Shown piece by piece: positions 43,126 through 51,568 of a DNA stretch of 64,000 bases. The translations under genes were made by a program, and so were the position numbers. Origin of the DNA: DASXMT01 sp036521415 (GTDB lineage: Bacteria; Actinomycetota; Acidimicrobiia; Acidimicrobiales; RAAP-2); NCBI GenBank assembly GCA_036521415.1, contig DATDHU010000048.1, forward strand, positions 14,181 to 78,180. The letters are read 5' to 3'. Numbering within the stretch: the first letter of the stretch is position 1; every line of letters starts with the position of its first letter. The notes below the pieces were generated by a model that made no database searches, had not been told where the DNA came from, and saw nothing but the letters and a program-made list of their open reading frames with translations.

Positions 43126-43914
43126 TCACCCATCCGACCGCCGTCGCCGCGCTGCACCACCGACGATCGATTCGGCGATCTCCCGCAGCTTGCGGTTCTC
43201 CCGTTGTGATGCCCGCACCAGCAGCTGGAAGGCCTCCTCGGGGCTGCGGCCGCCGACAGCCATGATGATCCCGACGGCATAGTCGATGGTCGCCCGGGAC
43301 TGCATGGCCTGGTTCAAGTTCTCGTTCAGCTGGCGAGCATCCCAGTAGACCTGGGCGTTGGACAGGACGATGGCGGCTTGGCGGGTAAAGGTCTCGATCC
43401 GATCGATGCTGTGATCGTCGAATGCAATGGCCAGCCGGGAATACAGGTTCAGGGCGCCGAGGCTCTCGCCTCGAGCGGTGACCGGCACGGACAGCGTCGA
43501 GCGGATCCCATGCGAGGCCGCCGCTTTGGCGAACTCGGGCCACCGCTCGTCGTCCGCTGTCGAGTCGATCCGGTTGACCCGCTGATGTCGGAAGGCGTCC
43601 AGGCAGGGCCCGCGCCCGCTGGAGTACTGGGCCTCGTCGAGCTCGGGTGCCTGGGGGTCGGTGAACACGCCCGTGCTCGGTTTGCCGTCCACCAGCATCG
43701 TGATGCCAGCGAAGTCGGCGGGAAGCACCTGACAGGCCAGCTGGGCCACCCGGAACAGGGTTTCTCCCAAGGTGCCGTCGTTGACGAAGAACTGCGAAAG
43801 CGCGTCCAACCCCGCGCCGGCCATACCTGATCGATCGGCCACTGGCCGCTCCTGGCTCACATGAGCAAAGCCAGTGGCCTCCCACACGGGTCGAAGGAGC
43901 TTTGGGGCAGTCAC
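43126..43914 (-). CDS. GAF and ANTAR domain-containing regulator
   Basis: 262 residues. A GAF sensor (about 40-185: ALSQFFVNDGTLGETLFRVA ... SVPVTARGESLGALNLYS) is followed by a coiled linker and an ANTAR RNA-binding domain (ATIDYAVGIIMAVGGRSPEEA ... RKLREIAESIV). ANTAR proteins bind paired hexaloop RNA and prevent termination. The first codon is a GTG; an ATG at 43824 is an alternative. Signal and RNA targets are unknown. Confidence 0.86.
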   Translation of the reverse strand: MTAPKLLRPVWEATGFAHVSQERPVADRSGMAGAGLDALSQFFVNDGTLGETLFRVAQLACQVLPADFAGITMLVDGKPSTGVFTDPQAPELDEAQYSSGRGPCLDAFRHQRVNRIDSTADDERWPEFAKAAASHGIRSTLSVPVTARGESLGALNLYSRLAIAFDDHSIDRIETFTRQAAIVLSNAQVYWDARQLNENLNQAMQSRATIDYAVGIIMAVGGRSPEEAFQLLVRASQRENRKLREIAESIVGGAARRRRSDG

Positions 43915-44068
43915 TCAGGAAGACACCGCAGCCTATCCTTCTCTGTAGCGCCGACGTTCCGAACCAGGGGCTCGGGGTCAGTGCCGTTCACGGGCCCGGG
44001 CCTGTGAGCGGCACGCCTCTCTGTAGGGGCCGGGCGACTGTGGCGTCACATGTCGACCGGCGGCCTCG

Positions 44069-44467
44069 TCAGTGTGGGATGTCCATCTCGAACCACACAG
44101 ACTTGCCGCGATCGGTGGCATCGACTCCCCACTGACTGGCGGCCGCGTTGACGATCGACAGGCCTCGACCGCTCTCCGAGGTGGAGGTCGGGGCCTGGTG
44201 CACGGGCAGACCGTCGCCCTCGTCGGCCACGGCGATGCGCACGCAGTGGCCTTGGACTCCCACGGCCAATGAGATCGGCCCCTCGCCGTGCAGCACCGCG
44301 TTGGCGACGAGCTCGTCCACCAGCAGCACCGACATCTCCACGATGCGGCCATCCACGCCGGCGAGCGCAGTTCGAACCGCCGAACGAGCGTTTCGAGCCG
44401 AGTCCGGACTCCGAGGCAGGGAGGCGACGAGCTCGTCCACCTCGTCACTCCTACCCGCAGAGATCAC
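44069..44467 (-). CDS. RsbW-like anti-sigma regulatory ATPase (HATPase_c_2)
   Basis: 132 residues. The Bergerat-fold N-box is VLLVDELVANAVLHG, the G1 box VADEGDGLP and the G2 box SGRGLSIVNAAA. This is a serine-protein-kinase-type anti-sigma factor lacking a dimerising sensor. It likely phosphorylates the STAS protein encoded 1 kb away and controls a sigma factor not in this window. Confidence 0.85.
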   Translation of the reverse strand: MISAGRSDEVDELVASLPRSPDSARNARSAVRTALAGVDGRIVEMSVLLVDELVANAVLHGEGPISLAVGVQGHCVRIAVADEGDGLPVHQAPTSTSESGRGLSIVNAAASQWGVDATDRGKSVWFEMDIPH

Positions 44468-44585
44468 ATGTCAACCCAGGCGTCACGAACGGTGCCGGCC
44501 AGATCGGGCTGAGCCTCCTTCGTCGCCGCCTCGAGGACTTGTGGCAAGGGGCACCACGGCGTTCGCTGCACCGGGATGGAGTCGC

Positions 44586-44591
44586 TACGGT
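44586..44591 (+). promoter_or_regulatory. -10 element TACGGT, leaderless type
   Basis: TACGGT, 7 nt, ATG at 44599. GGAGG is only one nt from the ATG, too close to serve as a ribosome site, which supports a leaderless start. Confidence 0.45.
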
Positions 44592-44598
44592 CGGAGGT

Positions 44599-45315
44599 AT
44601 GAGCGGTGACTCTCCCGTGGAACTGGCCACCACGTTCGGTGAGATAGCTCGAGCACTGGTGGCCGAAAACGACGCCCAAGCCACCTTGAGCCGGATCGTC
44701 AAGCTGGCCGTCGAGACGATCGACCCGTGCCAGCACTGCGGCGTGTCGATCGTCGAGGGGCGCCGGATCGTGTCGCCGGCATCGAGCGATGAGATACCGG
44801 CCATTGTGGACCGGCTGCAGTCCGAGAGCGGCGAGGGACCCTGTATCGATGCCATCAAAGATCATGAGGTCTTCCAGACCGGTCGGCTGTCGGAGGAGTG
44901 GCGCTGGCCGAACTTCGCCCATCGGGCCAGCACCGAGTCAGGGATAGAGAGCATCCTCTCCATGCGGCTCTTCATCGAGGGAGACACGATGGGCTCGCTG
45001 AACCTGTACTCGGAGCAGCCCAACGCATTCGACGACCACGACGTCGCGTTCGGAGCGGTGTTCGCCGCCCACGCTGCCGTGGCCTGGTCCACCTCCCGCA
45101 CCATCGACAACCTGAGAAAAGGTCTCCAGACCCGCGAGTTGATCGGTGAGGCGGTGGGTATCCTCATGGCCCGTCAGGACGTTTCCGAGGCCGAGGCGTT
45201 CGACATCCTGACGCGGGCCTCCCAACGCCTCAACGTCAAGCTCCGCCTGATCGCCGAGGACGTCGTGCATCCCAAGAGCCCCCCGACGCCCAGGGAAGGG
45301 CCCGGCCCCCGCTAG
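44599..45315 (+). CDS. GAF and ANTAR domain-containing regulator
   Basis: 238 residues with the same layout as the protein at 43126: GAF (about 8-160, including GPCIDAIKDHEVFQTG and SMRLFIEGDTMGSLNLYS) then ANTAR (ELIGEAVGILMARQDVSEAE ... KLRLIAEDVV). The two are diverged paralogues flanking the RsbW-like gene. It has Cys residues in the GAF region (PCQHCG) that could bind metal or sense redox. The end overlaps the convergent phosphatase gene by 4 nt. Confidence 0.86.
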   Translation: MSGDSPVELATTFGEIARALVAENDAQATLSRIVKLAVETIDPCQHCGVSIVEGRRIVSPASSDEIPAIVDRLQSESGEGPCIDAIKDHEVFQTGRLSEEWRWPNFAHRASTESGIESILSMRLFIEGDTMGSLNLYSEQPNAFDDHDVAFGAVFAAHAAVAWSTSRTIDNLRKGLQTRELIGEAVGILMARQDVSEAEAFDILTRASQRLNVKLRLIAEDVVHPKSPPTPREGPGPR

Positions 45316-46118
45316 CCGGTCAACGAGGCGGCGGCCCCGGGCTCGGCATCGGCGGCCGGAAACTCGAGCAACTCCCGGCGCAGCGCCTCGATCTCCTCGT
45401 GGGACACGCCGTGGGCCACGAGGTACGACGCCACCGAACCGTGGTTCCGGCGGACAGAAGCCAATACCTCGGTGATGAGCACGGGATCGCTCGACAGCAA
45501 CTCCGCCGCCCGGTCCTCGTCCATCCCGTAGGAGGCGATCATGGCGATGATCGTCGCTCGCTGCTCGCTGGAGAGAAACAGGCCGGTGGCGGCGAAGTCG
45601 AGGGCAATGACCTCGTCGGGCACGCCCACCACCGAAAGGACCAGGGCGACGATCACGCCGGTCCGGTCCTTGCCGACCGAGCAGTGGACGACGGCGGGGA
45701 GGGCGCCGGGCGTAGCCAGCTCCCGAACGACCGAAGCAATGGCCGGGCCGCGGTCCTCGACCAGCATGCGGTAGATGTCGTTGAGGGACAGGACAAGGTC
45801 CCCGGTCGCCCCCGTTCCCCGTTCCGCATCGAAGAGGGGGAGGTTGACCACCCGGGCGCCGACACCCTCGACCAGGTCGGGGTGCACCTCCCGCTCGGTA
45901 TCGCGTCGGAGGTCGATGACCGTCCGGACGCAGAGCTCCCGCAAGTGGGCCTGGCCGTCATCATCGAGGCGATGGAGCGCATCGCCTCGCATCAGTGTGT
46001 ACGGCTTGGTCGTTCGCCCGTCAGCGGTGGGATAGCCCCCGACGTGCCGCAGGTTCCAGGTCCCGGCAATGGGGATCCGGCGCTCGAGCAGGTCGTTGTC
46101 AGTCGGGGCCGGTGTCAC
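45312..46118 (-). CDS. tyrosine-protein phosphatase (Y_phosphatase3-like)
   Basis: 268 residues. The P-loop is VHCSVGKDRTG, a CX5R site followed by the family-typical KDRTG. The N-terminus PIAGTWNLRHVGGYPTADGR is the substrate-recognition segment of this family (MptpB/LipA-like). Acts on phosphotyrosine and often phosphoinositides. I chose the GTG at 46118; an extension to a TTG at 46217 adds low-complexity residues. Confidence 0.85.
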   Translation of the reverse strand: MTPAPTDNDLLERRIPIAGTWNLRHVGGYPTADGRTTKPYTLMRGDALHRLDDDGQAHLRELCVRTVIDLRRDTEREVHPDLVEGVGARVVNLPLFDAERGTGATGDLVLSLNDIYRMLVEDRGPAIASVVRELATPGALPAVVHCSVGKDRTGVIVALVLSVVGVPDEVIALDFAATGLFLSSEQRATIIAMIASYGMDEDRAAELLSSDPVLITEVLASVRRNHGSVASYLVAHGVSHEEIEALRRELLEFPAADAEPGAAASLTG

Positions 46119-46260
46119 GACGGGACCGGGCCCGGGTCTTGTGGGGCTGGCCGTGGGGTTCGATGCACACCGAGAACCATAGAGGGGGGAGATGAACGGG
46201 CTGTCGCGCCCAGGCAACGGCGCACTGAACCCTCGGTGAACGAACAGGGTGGGACGGGCC

Positions 46261-46956
46261 TCATTCGATCCCGACGAGGCGCGGGAGCTCGTCCACCGAA
46301 GCGAGCACGGCAGTGGCCCCGGCGGCCAGCAGCCCGGAGCGGTCGCCGGACCCGGTCAGGACACCGGCGACCACCGAGGCCCCGGCGCGAACGCCCGACA
46401 CCATGTCTGCCTCGGTGTCGCCGGCAACTGCGACTGCCCGGACCGAATCCGCCCCCAGCCGGATGACGGCCCCGAGGATCATGTCGGGATACGGGCGTCC
46501 ACGGCCGACGTCGGCCGGACTCAAAGCCAGATCGGCCATGTCGTGCCAGCCGAGGGCGTCGAGCAGGAGCAAGCGGGTGCTCACCGAGAACCCAGTGGTG
46601 AGGGCCACTTGGACGCCGTTCGACCGCAGCGCGGTGATCGTCTCTGCCGCGCCGGGCAGCGGCTGGCACGCGCCGGCCCGGATCGACCGGGCGAAGGCCT
46701 CCTCGAATGCGGCGTTGGCCGCCTGGGCCCGCACCTCATCCGCGAAGAGCGCCCGGAACACCTCGAGCTTCGACGTCCCCATGGTGTTGCGCACGTAGGC
46801 ATCCAGACGCGCCCGGTCCGGGTCGCCGGCATCGATCCCCGACTCGGTGAGGGCCTCGTCGAATGCCGCTTCGACGAGGCCGCCGTCCGACACGGTCGTT
46901 CCGGCCATGTCCAAGCAGGCGAGCTGGATCCCGGTGCGGCCGGCATCGCCGCTCAC
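46261..46956 (-). CDS. phosphonatase-like HAD hydrolase
   Basis: 231 residues with the phosphonoacetaldehyde-hydrolase-like signature LACLDMAGTTVSDGG, in which the second Asp of DxD is Ala, and a cap lysine in GTSKLEVF. VALTTGFS, GRGRPYPDM and GDTEADMVSGVRAG are HAD motifs II-IV. This is the PhnX-like group (TIGR03351) linked to phosphonate genes. Its ATG overlaps the stop of the upstream FAD oxidoreductase remnant by ATGA. Its neighbours support a phosphonate role. Confidence 0.85.
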   Translation of the reverse strand: MSGDAGRTGIQLACLDMAGTTVSDGGLVEAAFDEALTESGIDAGDPDRARLDAYVRNTMGTSKLEVFRALFADEVRAQAANAAFEEAFARSIRAGACQPLPGAAETITALRSNGVQVALTTGFSVSTRLLLLDALGWHDMADLALSPADVGRGRPYPDMILGAVIRLGADSVRAVAVAGDTEADMVSGVRAGASVVAGVLTGSGDRSGLLAAGATAVLASVDELPRLVGIE

Positions 46957-47729
46957 CCGAACGTCTCCCCCGCTATGGCCGGGGCCATGGTCATCCCTGG
47001 GCCGCCCGGCCCGGTGACCACCTCCACCCCTGGGGCCAGGTCAGCCCGAAAGTACGGAACCGTTCCCGACGGGTCCACCACCTGACTGTAGACACCGGCC
47101 CACCTTCGCACGATCGGAGGCAGTCCGTCCCCCAACAGGCCGGTGGCCACGCCACAGAGGTGGCGGTACGGCTGCTCGTCGACATCGAAGGGAAACGGCT
47201 CAACAGAGGAGTGGGTGCCACCGAGGGTGAGTGCTCCGCCGGCTCGCTGTACCACAAGGAGCTGGGCCGACCACGATGCCGCCACCGGGTCCTGGGGCGG
47301 CAGGGCGGCCCTCGCCGGTACGTCGAACCCTGGGTAGTAGCGGAGCGAGTCACCGTCGGCCAGTGCCGTCGTGACCGTCGTGGCGAACGGCGCCGTCTCG
47401 AGCATCTGAAGCCGGACCCGCCGCAGCGGGGCGAGGCGCAGCACCTCACCGGCCAGCCCGCCATGAGCGGCTCCGGGGCACAAGACGACCAGGTCGCCCC
47501 CGTGGTAGCCACCCGATGCGTCGCTGACCCGGTGTTCTCCGACGCCCACCACTTCCTGCCCGGGCAGCCACCGGTAGCGCCCGCTGGCCTCGCACCCAGC
47601 CCGAAGAGCTCCCAGTACCTGGCGAGGTTCCACCACCGCATCGGCCCTGCAGTGCAGGGCGGCGAGGAAGGACTCACCACCGCTAAGAGCCGGGTTGACC
47701 TGGCGAGCCTCGGAAGTCCTCTTCGACAA
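46953..47729 (-). pseudogene. FAD-dependent oxidoreductase, 5'-truncated
   Basis: About 245 residues match the C-terminal two thirds of a DAO-type oxidoreductase (TIGR03364-like, found with phosphonatase-like HAD genes): DLVVLCPGAAHGGLAGEV, LLVVQRAGGALTLGGTHS and VVTGPGGPGMTMAPAIAG. The N-terminal GxGxxG FAD-binding strand, roughly 110-130 residues, is missing. Homology stops near 47690, where the opposite strand becomes a dioxygenase fragment. Only a TTG lies at the 5' end. Probably inactive. Confidence 0.72.
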
Positions 47730-47946
47730 CCGTCGGGTCCTCCACGGCCGGACAGCGTTCTCCGGCCCTGACCCCGGAAGGCGCCATCTGCAGGGCTGCT
47801 ATGCGGAGCGCGACGGGCTGGTCAGCCGGCTGGCCGTGCTCCGGCGCCGACCAGCCTCCGATGGAGGGGACCAGGAGCCGAGGAGTGCGGCCTATGGTTC
47901 GGTCGTGAACGGCGATGCTTCGGGGACAGGCGGACACCGTGCGTAA
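47695..47946 (+). pseudogene. TauD/PhnY-like dioxygenase, C-terminal fragment
   Basis: The first half reads EVLFDNRRVLHGRTAFSG then RRHLQGCYAERDGLVSRLAV, the C-terminal signature of gamma-butyrobetaine/PhnY-type Fe(II)/2-oxoglutarate dioxygenases, including the last metal His and the Arg that binds 2-oxoglutarate. The N-terminal 200 or so residues with the HxD motif are absent. The frame ends at TAA overlapping the HD gene start, the normal phnY-phnZ spacing. Non-functional by inference. Confidence 0.72.
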
Positions 47947-48463
47947 GGCTGCGGTCGAAGACCTGCTCGCACCCCTCCGCCTCGGCGGCCGCACCGCCTA
48001 TGCGGGCGAAGCGGTCACGGTGACCGAGCACTCGCTGCAGGCGGCCACGGCGGCCGAGCGCGACGGGGCTTCGGCCGCATTGACCGTAGCCTGCCTCCTT
48101 CACGACATCGGCTGGGTGCTCAGGGGCGGTCCCCGCCCACACGAGGTGCGGGGCTCGGCCTTCCTGGCCGAGTTCTTCGGGCCGGCGGTCACCGACCCGG
48201 TTCGTTTGCACGTCCTGGCCAAGCGCTACCTGTGCACGGTTGATGGCGGCTACGACTCGACGCTGTCGCCGGCCTCCCGGCACACGCTGCGACAGCAGGG
48301 TGGCATCCTGGACGACGCAGGCCTCGCCGCCTTCGACGCCGAGCCCCATGCCAACGACGCCATCCGACTCCGGCTGTACGACGACCAAGCCAAGGTGCCC
48401 GATGCCGAGACGCCCGACCTTGGCCACTTTGCCCCGCTCATGACTGAGCTGTTCTGCCGGTAG
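47939..48463 (+). CDS. PhnZ-like HD-domain protein
   Basis: 174 residues. HSLQAATAAERDGASAALTVACLLHDIGW carries the metal-binding H...HD motif, and HEVRGSAFLAEFFGPAVTDPVRLHVLAKRYL is the usual second half. Members include PhnZ, a di-iron oxygenase that cleaves the C-P bond of hydroxy-2-aminoethylphosphonate after PhnY. The GTG overlaps the PhnY remnant stop; ATG 47915 is an alternative. With PhnY broken, it may have lost its substrate or act on another one. Confidence 0.8.
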   Translation: MRKAAVEDLLAPLRLGGRTAYAGEAVTVTEHSLQAATAAERDGASAALTVACLLHDIGWVLRGGPRPHEVRGSAFLAEFFGPAVTDPVRLHVLAKRYLCTVDGGYDSTLSPASRHTLRQQGGILDDAGLAAFDAEPHANDAIRLRLYDDQAKVPDAETPDLGHFAPLMTELFCR

Positions 48464-48475
48464 CAACTGCCCGAG

Positions 48476-48492
48476 CTGGGCGCTCAGCCCAG
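48476..48492. terminator. hairpin CTGGGC-gctca-GCCCAG between convergent genes
   Basis: A 6-bp perfect stem with a 5-nt loop lies immediately before the stop codon of the sulfatase gene and after the HD gene. No U-tract; candidate bidirectional terminator. Confidence 0.35.
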
Positions 48493-50034
48493 TCAGCGCC
48501 ACGAGTCCCGGGCCACCACCAGTCCTTGTTCAGGCGACAGGAAATGGCCGCTCAGCGTCCGGTCGTCATTTCGCATCCTCCACTGCAGGAGTCGCTCAGC
48601 CTCCGCCCAGGCCTCGCCGGCCCGGGTGGGATCCCGGGCCAGGTCCTCCAGTTGGAAGGGGTCCTGCTCGACGTCGAAGAGCAGCGGCGGCAGCCGGTTC
48701 GACGCCGCCGCGAACTGGACGTACTTACGGGTACGCCCCCGGACGACGGCCAACCACGAGTGGCTCAACGGCAGTTCCATCATCGCCTGGGTCTGAGGGC
48801 TGTCCGGCATGGAGAAGTCCCACTCGAAGTGGGCCTCGGTCCGCCACTGTGGCGTCGGTTCTCCGTGGACGAACGGCCGCAGGGACATGCCGTCGACTTG
48901 GATCGGCACGTCGACTCCCATCCAGTCGCACAAGGTAGGGAGCACATCGACCGACTCGGTGAACTCGTCGACCACCGATCCCCGCGTCCCGTCGGCCTCC
49001 GATCGCGGGTCACGGACGATCAGCGGGACGAAGTAGCTCTCGTCCCAGTAGCCCAGCTTCTCGACGAGCCAGTGGTCACACCCCATCTCGCCGTGATCAC
49101 TGGTCAGGACGACGAGGGTGTCTCTGGCCAGACCGGTCTGCTCCAGGTACCCGAACAAGTCACCCAACCGATTATCCACCTCCCGCTGGGCGCCGTAGTA
49201 AGTGGCCCGAAGCTGACGGCGGTCGAGCTCACTCCGGGGTGCGGCAACGGCCTCGTTGGCCAGCGCCAACTGGTTGAACGGATGTGACCCGGCCTCGGCT
49301 TCCCGAGTCGGGGCGGCGACAAATGGGGCAATGGCCTCAGCGTCGTACCGATCGTGGTAGCCGGGAGGGTTCCGAAAGGGAGGGTGGGGGCGGAAGAACG
49401 ACGCATGGATGAAGAACGGGTCGTCTCCGTGGTGGTCGAGCCAGTCGATCAGCCGCTCGACCAGGAACGCCGTTTCCGAGTTCTCGGCCGAGAACCGGGC
49501 TGGGGCCCATGACGCTCCGTGATCGGCGGCACCGGGGAAGTCGGTTACCGGTCGGTACAGATCCCGGACACGATCGGGCACGTCCACACCTCGACCGGTC
49601 AGCCACCGACCCCACGCCGGGCTGCCCGCGTCCCAGGGATCCATGACTACCGGGTCGAATCCAGGGAGTACCCCCTCGTAGGTAAAGAGCCTCGGATCGT
49701 CGGGAGCCACCGTCCGCGGGTCGACGCTGGTGTCGGTGTAGCCGAAGAGGACCGGTTCGTAGCCGGCTTCCCGAGCAAGGAGTGCGACGTTGGTGAACCG
49801 GGCATCGAGGGGTGTGCCGTTGTGGACCGAGCGGTGGTGATGCAGGTAGGTCCCGGTGTACAGGCAGGCACGAGAAGGACCGCATGGTGCCGCATTGGCC
49901 CAATGGTTGGCGAAGCGCACTCCCGAGGCAGCCAGGTCATCGAGTGCCGGGGTCTCGACGACCGGATGGCCGGCAGCCGACAGGCAATCACCACGCCACT
50001 GGTCAACGGTAATGAAGAGGACGTTCCCGGGCAT
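48493..50034 (-). CDS. sulfatase (formylglycine-dependent)
   Basis: 513 residues of the alkaline-phosphatase-like sulfatase family. Cys51 in CGPSR is the residue converted to formylglycine (C-x-P-x-R), and Asp11 in FITVDQWRGD binds calcium. VVLTSDHGEMGCDH carries the later metal Asp/His. No signal peptide, so a cytoplasmic enzyme; both sulfatases and phosphonate/phosphodiester hydrolases share this site. The ATG lies 7 nt after TAGTCT. Divergent from a secreted hydrolase. Confidence 0.88.
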   Translation of the reverse strand: MPGNVLFITVDQWRGDCLSAAGHPVVETPALDDLAASGVRFANHWANAAPCGPSRACLYTGTYLHHHRSVHNGTPLDARFTNVALLAREAGYEPVLFGYTDTSVDPRTVAPDDPRLFTYEGVLPGFDPVVMDPWDAGSPAWGRWLTGRGVDVPDRVRDLYRPVTDFPGAADHGASWAPARFSAENSETAFLVERLIDWLDHHGDDPFFIHASFFRPHPPFRNPPGYHDRYDAEAIAPFVAAPTREAEAGSHPFNQLALANEAVAAPRSELDRRQLRATYYGAQREVDNRLGDLFGYLEQTGLARDTLVVLTSDHGEMGCDHWLVEKLGYWDESYFVPLIVRDPRSEADGTRGSVVDEFTESVDVLPTLCDWMGVDVPIQVDGMSLRPFVHGEPTPQWRTEAHFEWDFSMPDSPQTQAMMELPLSHSWLAVVRGRTRKYVQFAAASNRLPPLLFDVEQDPFQLEDLARDPTRAGEAWAEAERLLQWRMRNDDRTLSGHFLSPEQGLVVARDSWR

Positions 50035-50041
50035 GGCCACG

Positions 50042-50047
50042 AGACTA
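50042..50047 (-). promoter_or_regulatory. -10 element TAGTCT, leaderless type
   Basis: TAGTCT, 7 nt, ATG at 50034 on the minus strand. On the plus strand TAGCTT (50064-50069) is 10 nt before the divergent hydrolase start. Confidence 0.4.
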
Positions 50048-50079
50048 CGAGATCGCACGCCTGTAGCTTTGACCACGCA

Positions 50080-51510
50080 ATGCGCACGCCGACCGAACCG
50101 AGACGATGGCTGCTCATCGGCATGGCTGTTGTCGGACTCGCCGCGTTTCCTGGCCGGTTCGGGTCATCGTTGCCCTCGGCCACCGCCGCTTCCCCCACTC
50201 CACTCCGCGTCACCTGGATGCACGGCTTCGACGCGCCGGGAACGCCGGCCCGGTACGACAAAGTGGGCATCTTGAAGGTCGGGCCCTCGACGGCGAAGAA
50301 CGTTCTCGTCCTGGAGCCCGGGACCTCTGCCGGGAGCGCCTACTTCGTACCCCTGGCCCGTTGGATCCTGGCCAAGGTCCACGGCTGGCAGGTGTGGTCG
50401 GTGGAGCGACGGGAGAACCTGCTCGAGGACCAGTCCGAGCTCAACCTGTTCAAGCGGGGCAGGGTCAACTCGACCCAGCTCTTCGACTACTACCTCGGCT
50501 ACCTGAAGGACCCGGGCGTCAGTCGGCATTTCCGGTCGATACCAAACTCGACCGTCGCCTTCGCAACCCAGTGGGGCATGAACGTGGCCGTCCAGGACCT
50601 GCACGTGGTGATCGGCGCGGCAAAGAAGCTGGGGGGCAAGGTGGTCCTCGGTGGCCACTCGCTCGGTGGCACGGTGGTCACCGCCTATGCCACGTGGGAC
50701 TTCGGTGGCCGGGCGGGTGCGGACGCACTGGCTGGGCTCGTCTACATCGACGGTGGCAGCAACCCCACTCCGATGAGCCCCGCCCAGGCCACACAGGACC
50801 TGGCCGCCCTCGAGGCTCCCTCTGCCTCGCCATGGCTGAGCTTCGGTGGGATCGTGGCCCCCTTCGCCGGCCTGTTCAACGCCACCGGGTCAGCGGCCGC
50901 GTTGCTCGCCCCGGTCAGACCCTCCCTCGGTCAGACGTCGGGGCTGCTACCGACCGACATCGTCCCTCCGGTCCCGGTCACCAATCTCGGCCAGTACGGG
51001 TACGCCCTCAACGTGACGACCTCGCCTCCCAGCCTTGCCGCCGCCCAGGCGCATCTGGGCCACGGCCTGTCGGCCAGCGGGCCACTCCACGGCTGGAACG
51101 GCGCCGGCGCCCTCACCCCCATCGCCCGCTTTGCCGCCATGTTCTCGGGAGTGGGCATCCAGAACACCGACGGGACGGAGTGGTACTTCCCGCAACGACT
51201 GACCGATGACGGCGGCGCGGTCGCCAACGGCAACGCCAACCCGGCTCAGGATGTGCTCGACATCGACGCAACCATGGGCCATGACCTGCCCCACAGCCTG
51301 CGCATCTACGCCTTCGGCGCCCATCTCGGCGGGCAGGGGATCCTGACCGAGGCCCAGCTGCTGGCCCAACAATCCGGGATTCCCGCCGGCAACCTGACCT
51401 TGGTCGACCGTGCGAGCACCTACGCCCACAACGATCCGGCCGGCGCCTACCCCAACAACGCCTTCTTCGACAACCTCGTCCCGTTCCTGAAGCGGGTCGA
51501 CGGCCGCTGA
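50080..51510 (+). CDS. secreted alpha/beta hydrolase
   Basis: 476 residues. The N-terminus EPRRWLLIGMAVVGLAAFPG looks like a signal peptide or anchor. KVVLGGHSLGGTVVTAYAT is the nucleophile elbow, and LVYIDGGSNP and TYAHNDPAGAYP hold candidate acid and His positions. Longer than most lipases, with a large insertion between nucleophile and His. Likely a surface or secreted esterase; substrate unknown. Confidence 0.8.
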   Translation: MRTPTEPRRWLLIGMAVVGLAAFPGRFGSSLPSATAASPTPLRVTWMHGFDAPGTPARYDKVGILKVGPSTAKNVLVLEPGTSAGSAYFVPLARWILAKVHGWQVWSVERRENLLEDQSELNLFKRGRVNSTQLFDYYLGYLKDPGVSRHFRSIPNSTVAFATQWGMNVAVQDLHVVIGAAKKLGGKVVLGGHSLGGTVVTAYATWDFGGRAGADALAGLVYIDGGSNPTPMSPAQATQDLAALEAPSASPWLSFGGIVAPFAGLFNATGSAAALLAPVRPSLGQTSGLLPTDIVPPVPVTNLGQYGYALNVTTSPPSLAAAQAHLGHGLSASGPLHGWNGAGALTPIARFAAMFSGVGIQNTDGTEWYFPQRLTDDGGAVANGNANPAQDVLDIDATMGHDLPHSLRIYAFGAHLGGQGILTEAQLLAQQSGIPAGNLTLVDRASTYAHNDPAGAYPNNAFFDNLVPFLKRVDGR

Positions 51511-51511
51511 G

Positions 51512-51566
51512 CCGTCGGCCGACCCAGGCCGGCGATCGCGCCGACGCTGTCCCGCCTGGCCGACGG
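51512..51566. terminator. 9-bp stem-loop between convergent genes
   Basis: CCGTCGGCC (51512-51520) pairs perfectly with GGCCGACGG (51558-51566). The 37-nt loop contains a second small stem CGGCG-atcg-CGCCG. It fills the gap between the secreted hydrolase and the DinB-like gene, suggesting a bidirectional terminator. Confidence 0.4.
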
Positions 51567-51568
51567 AG

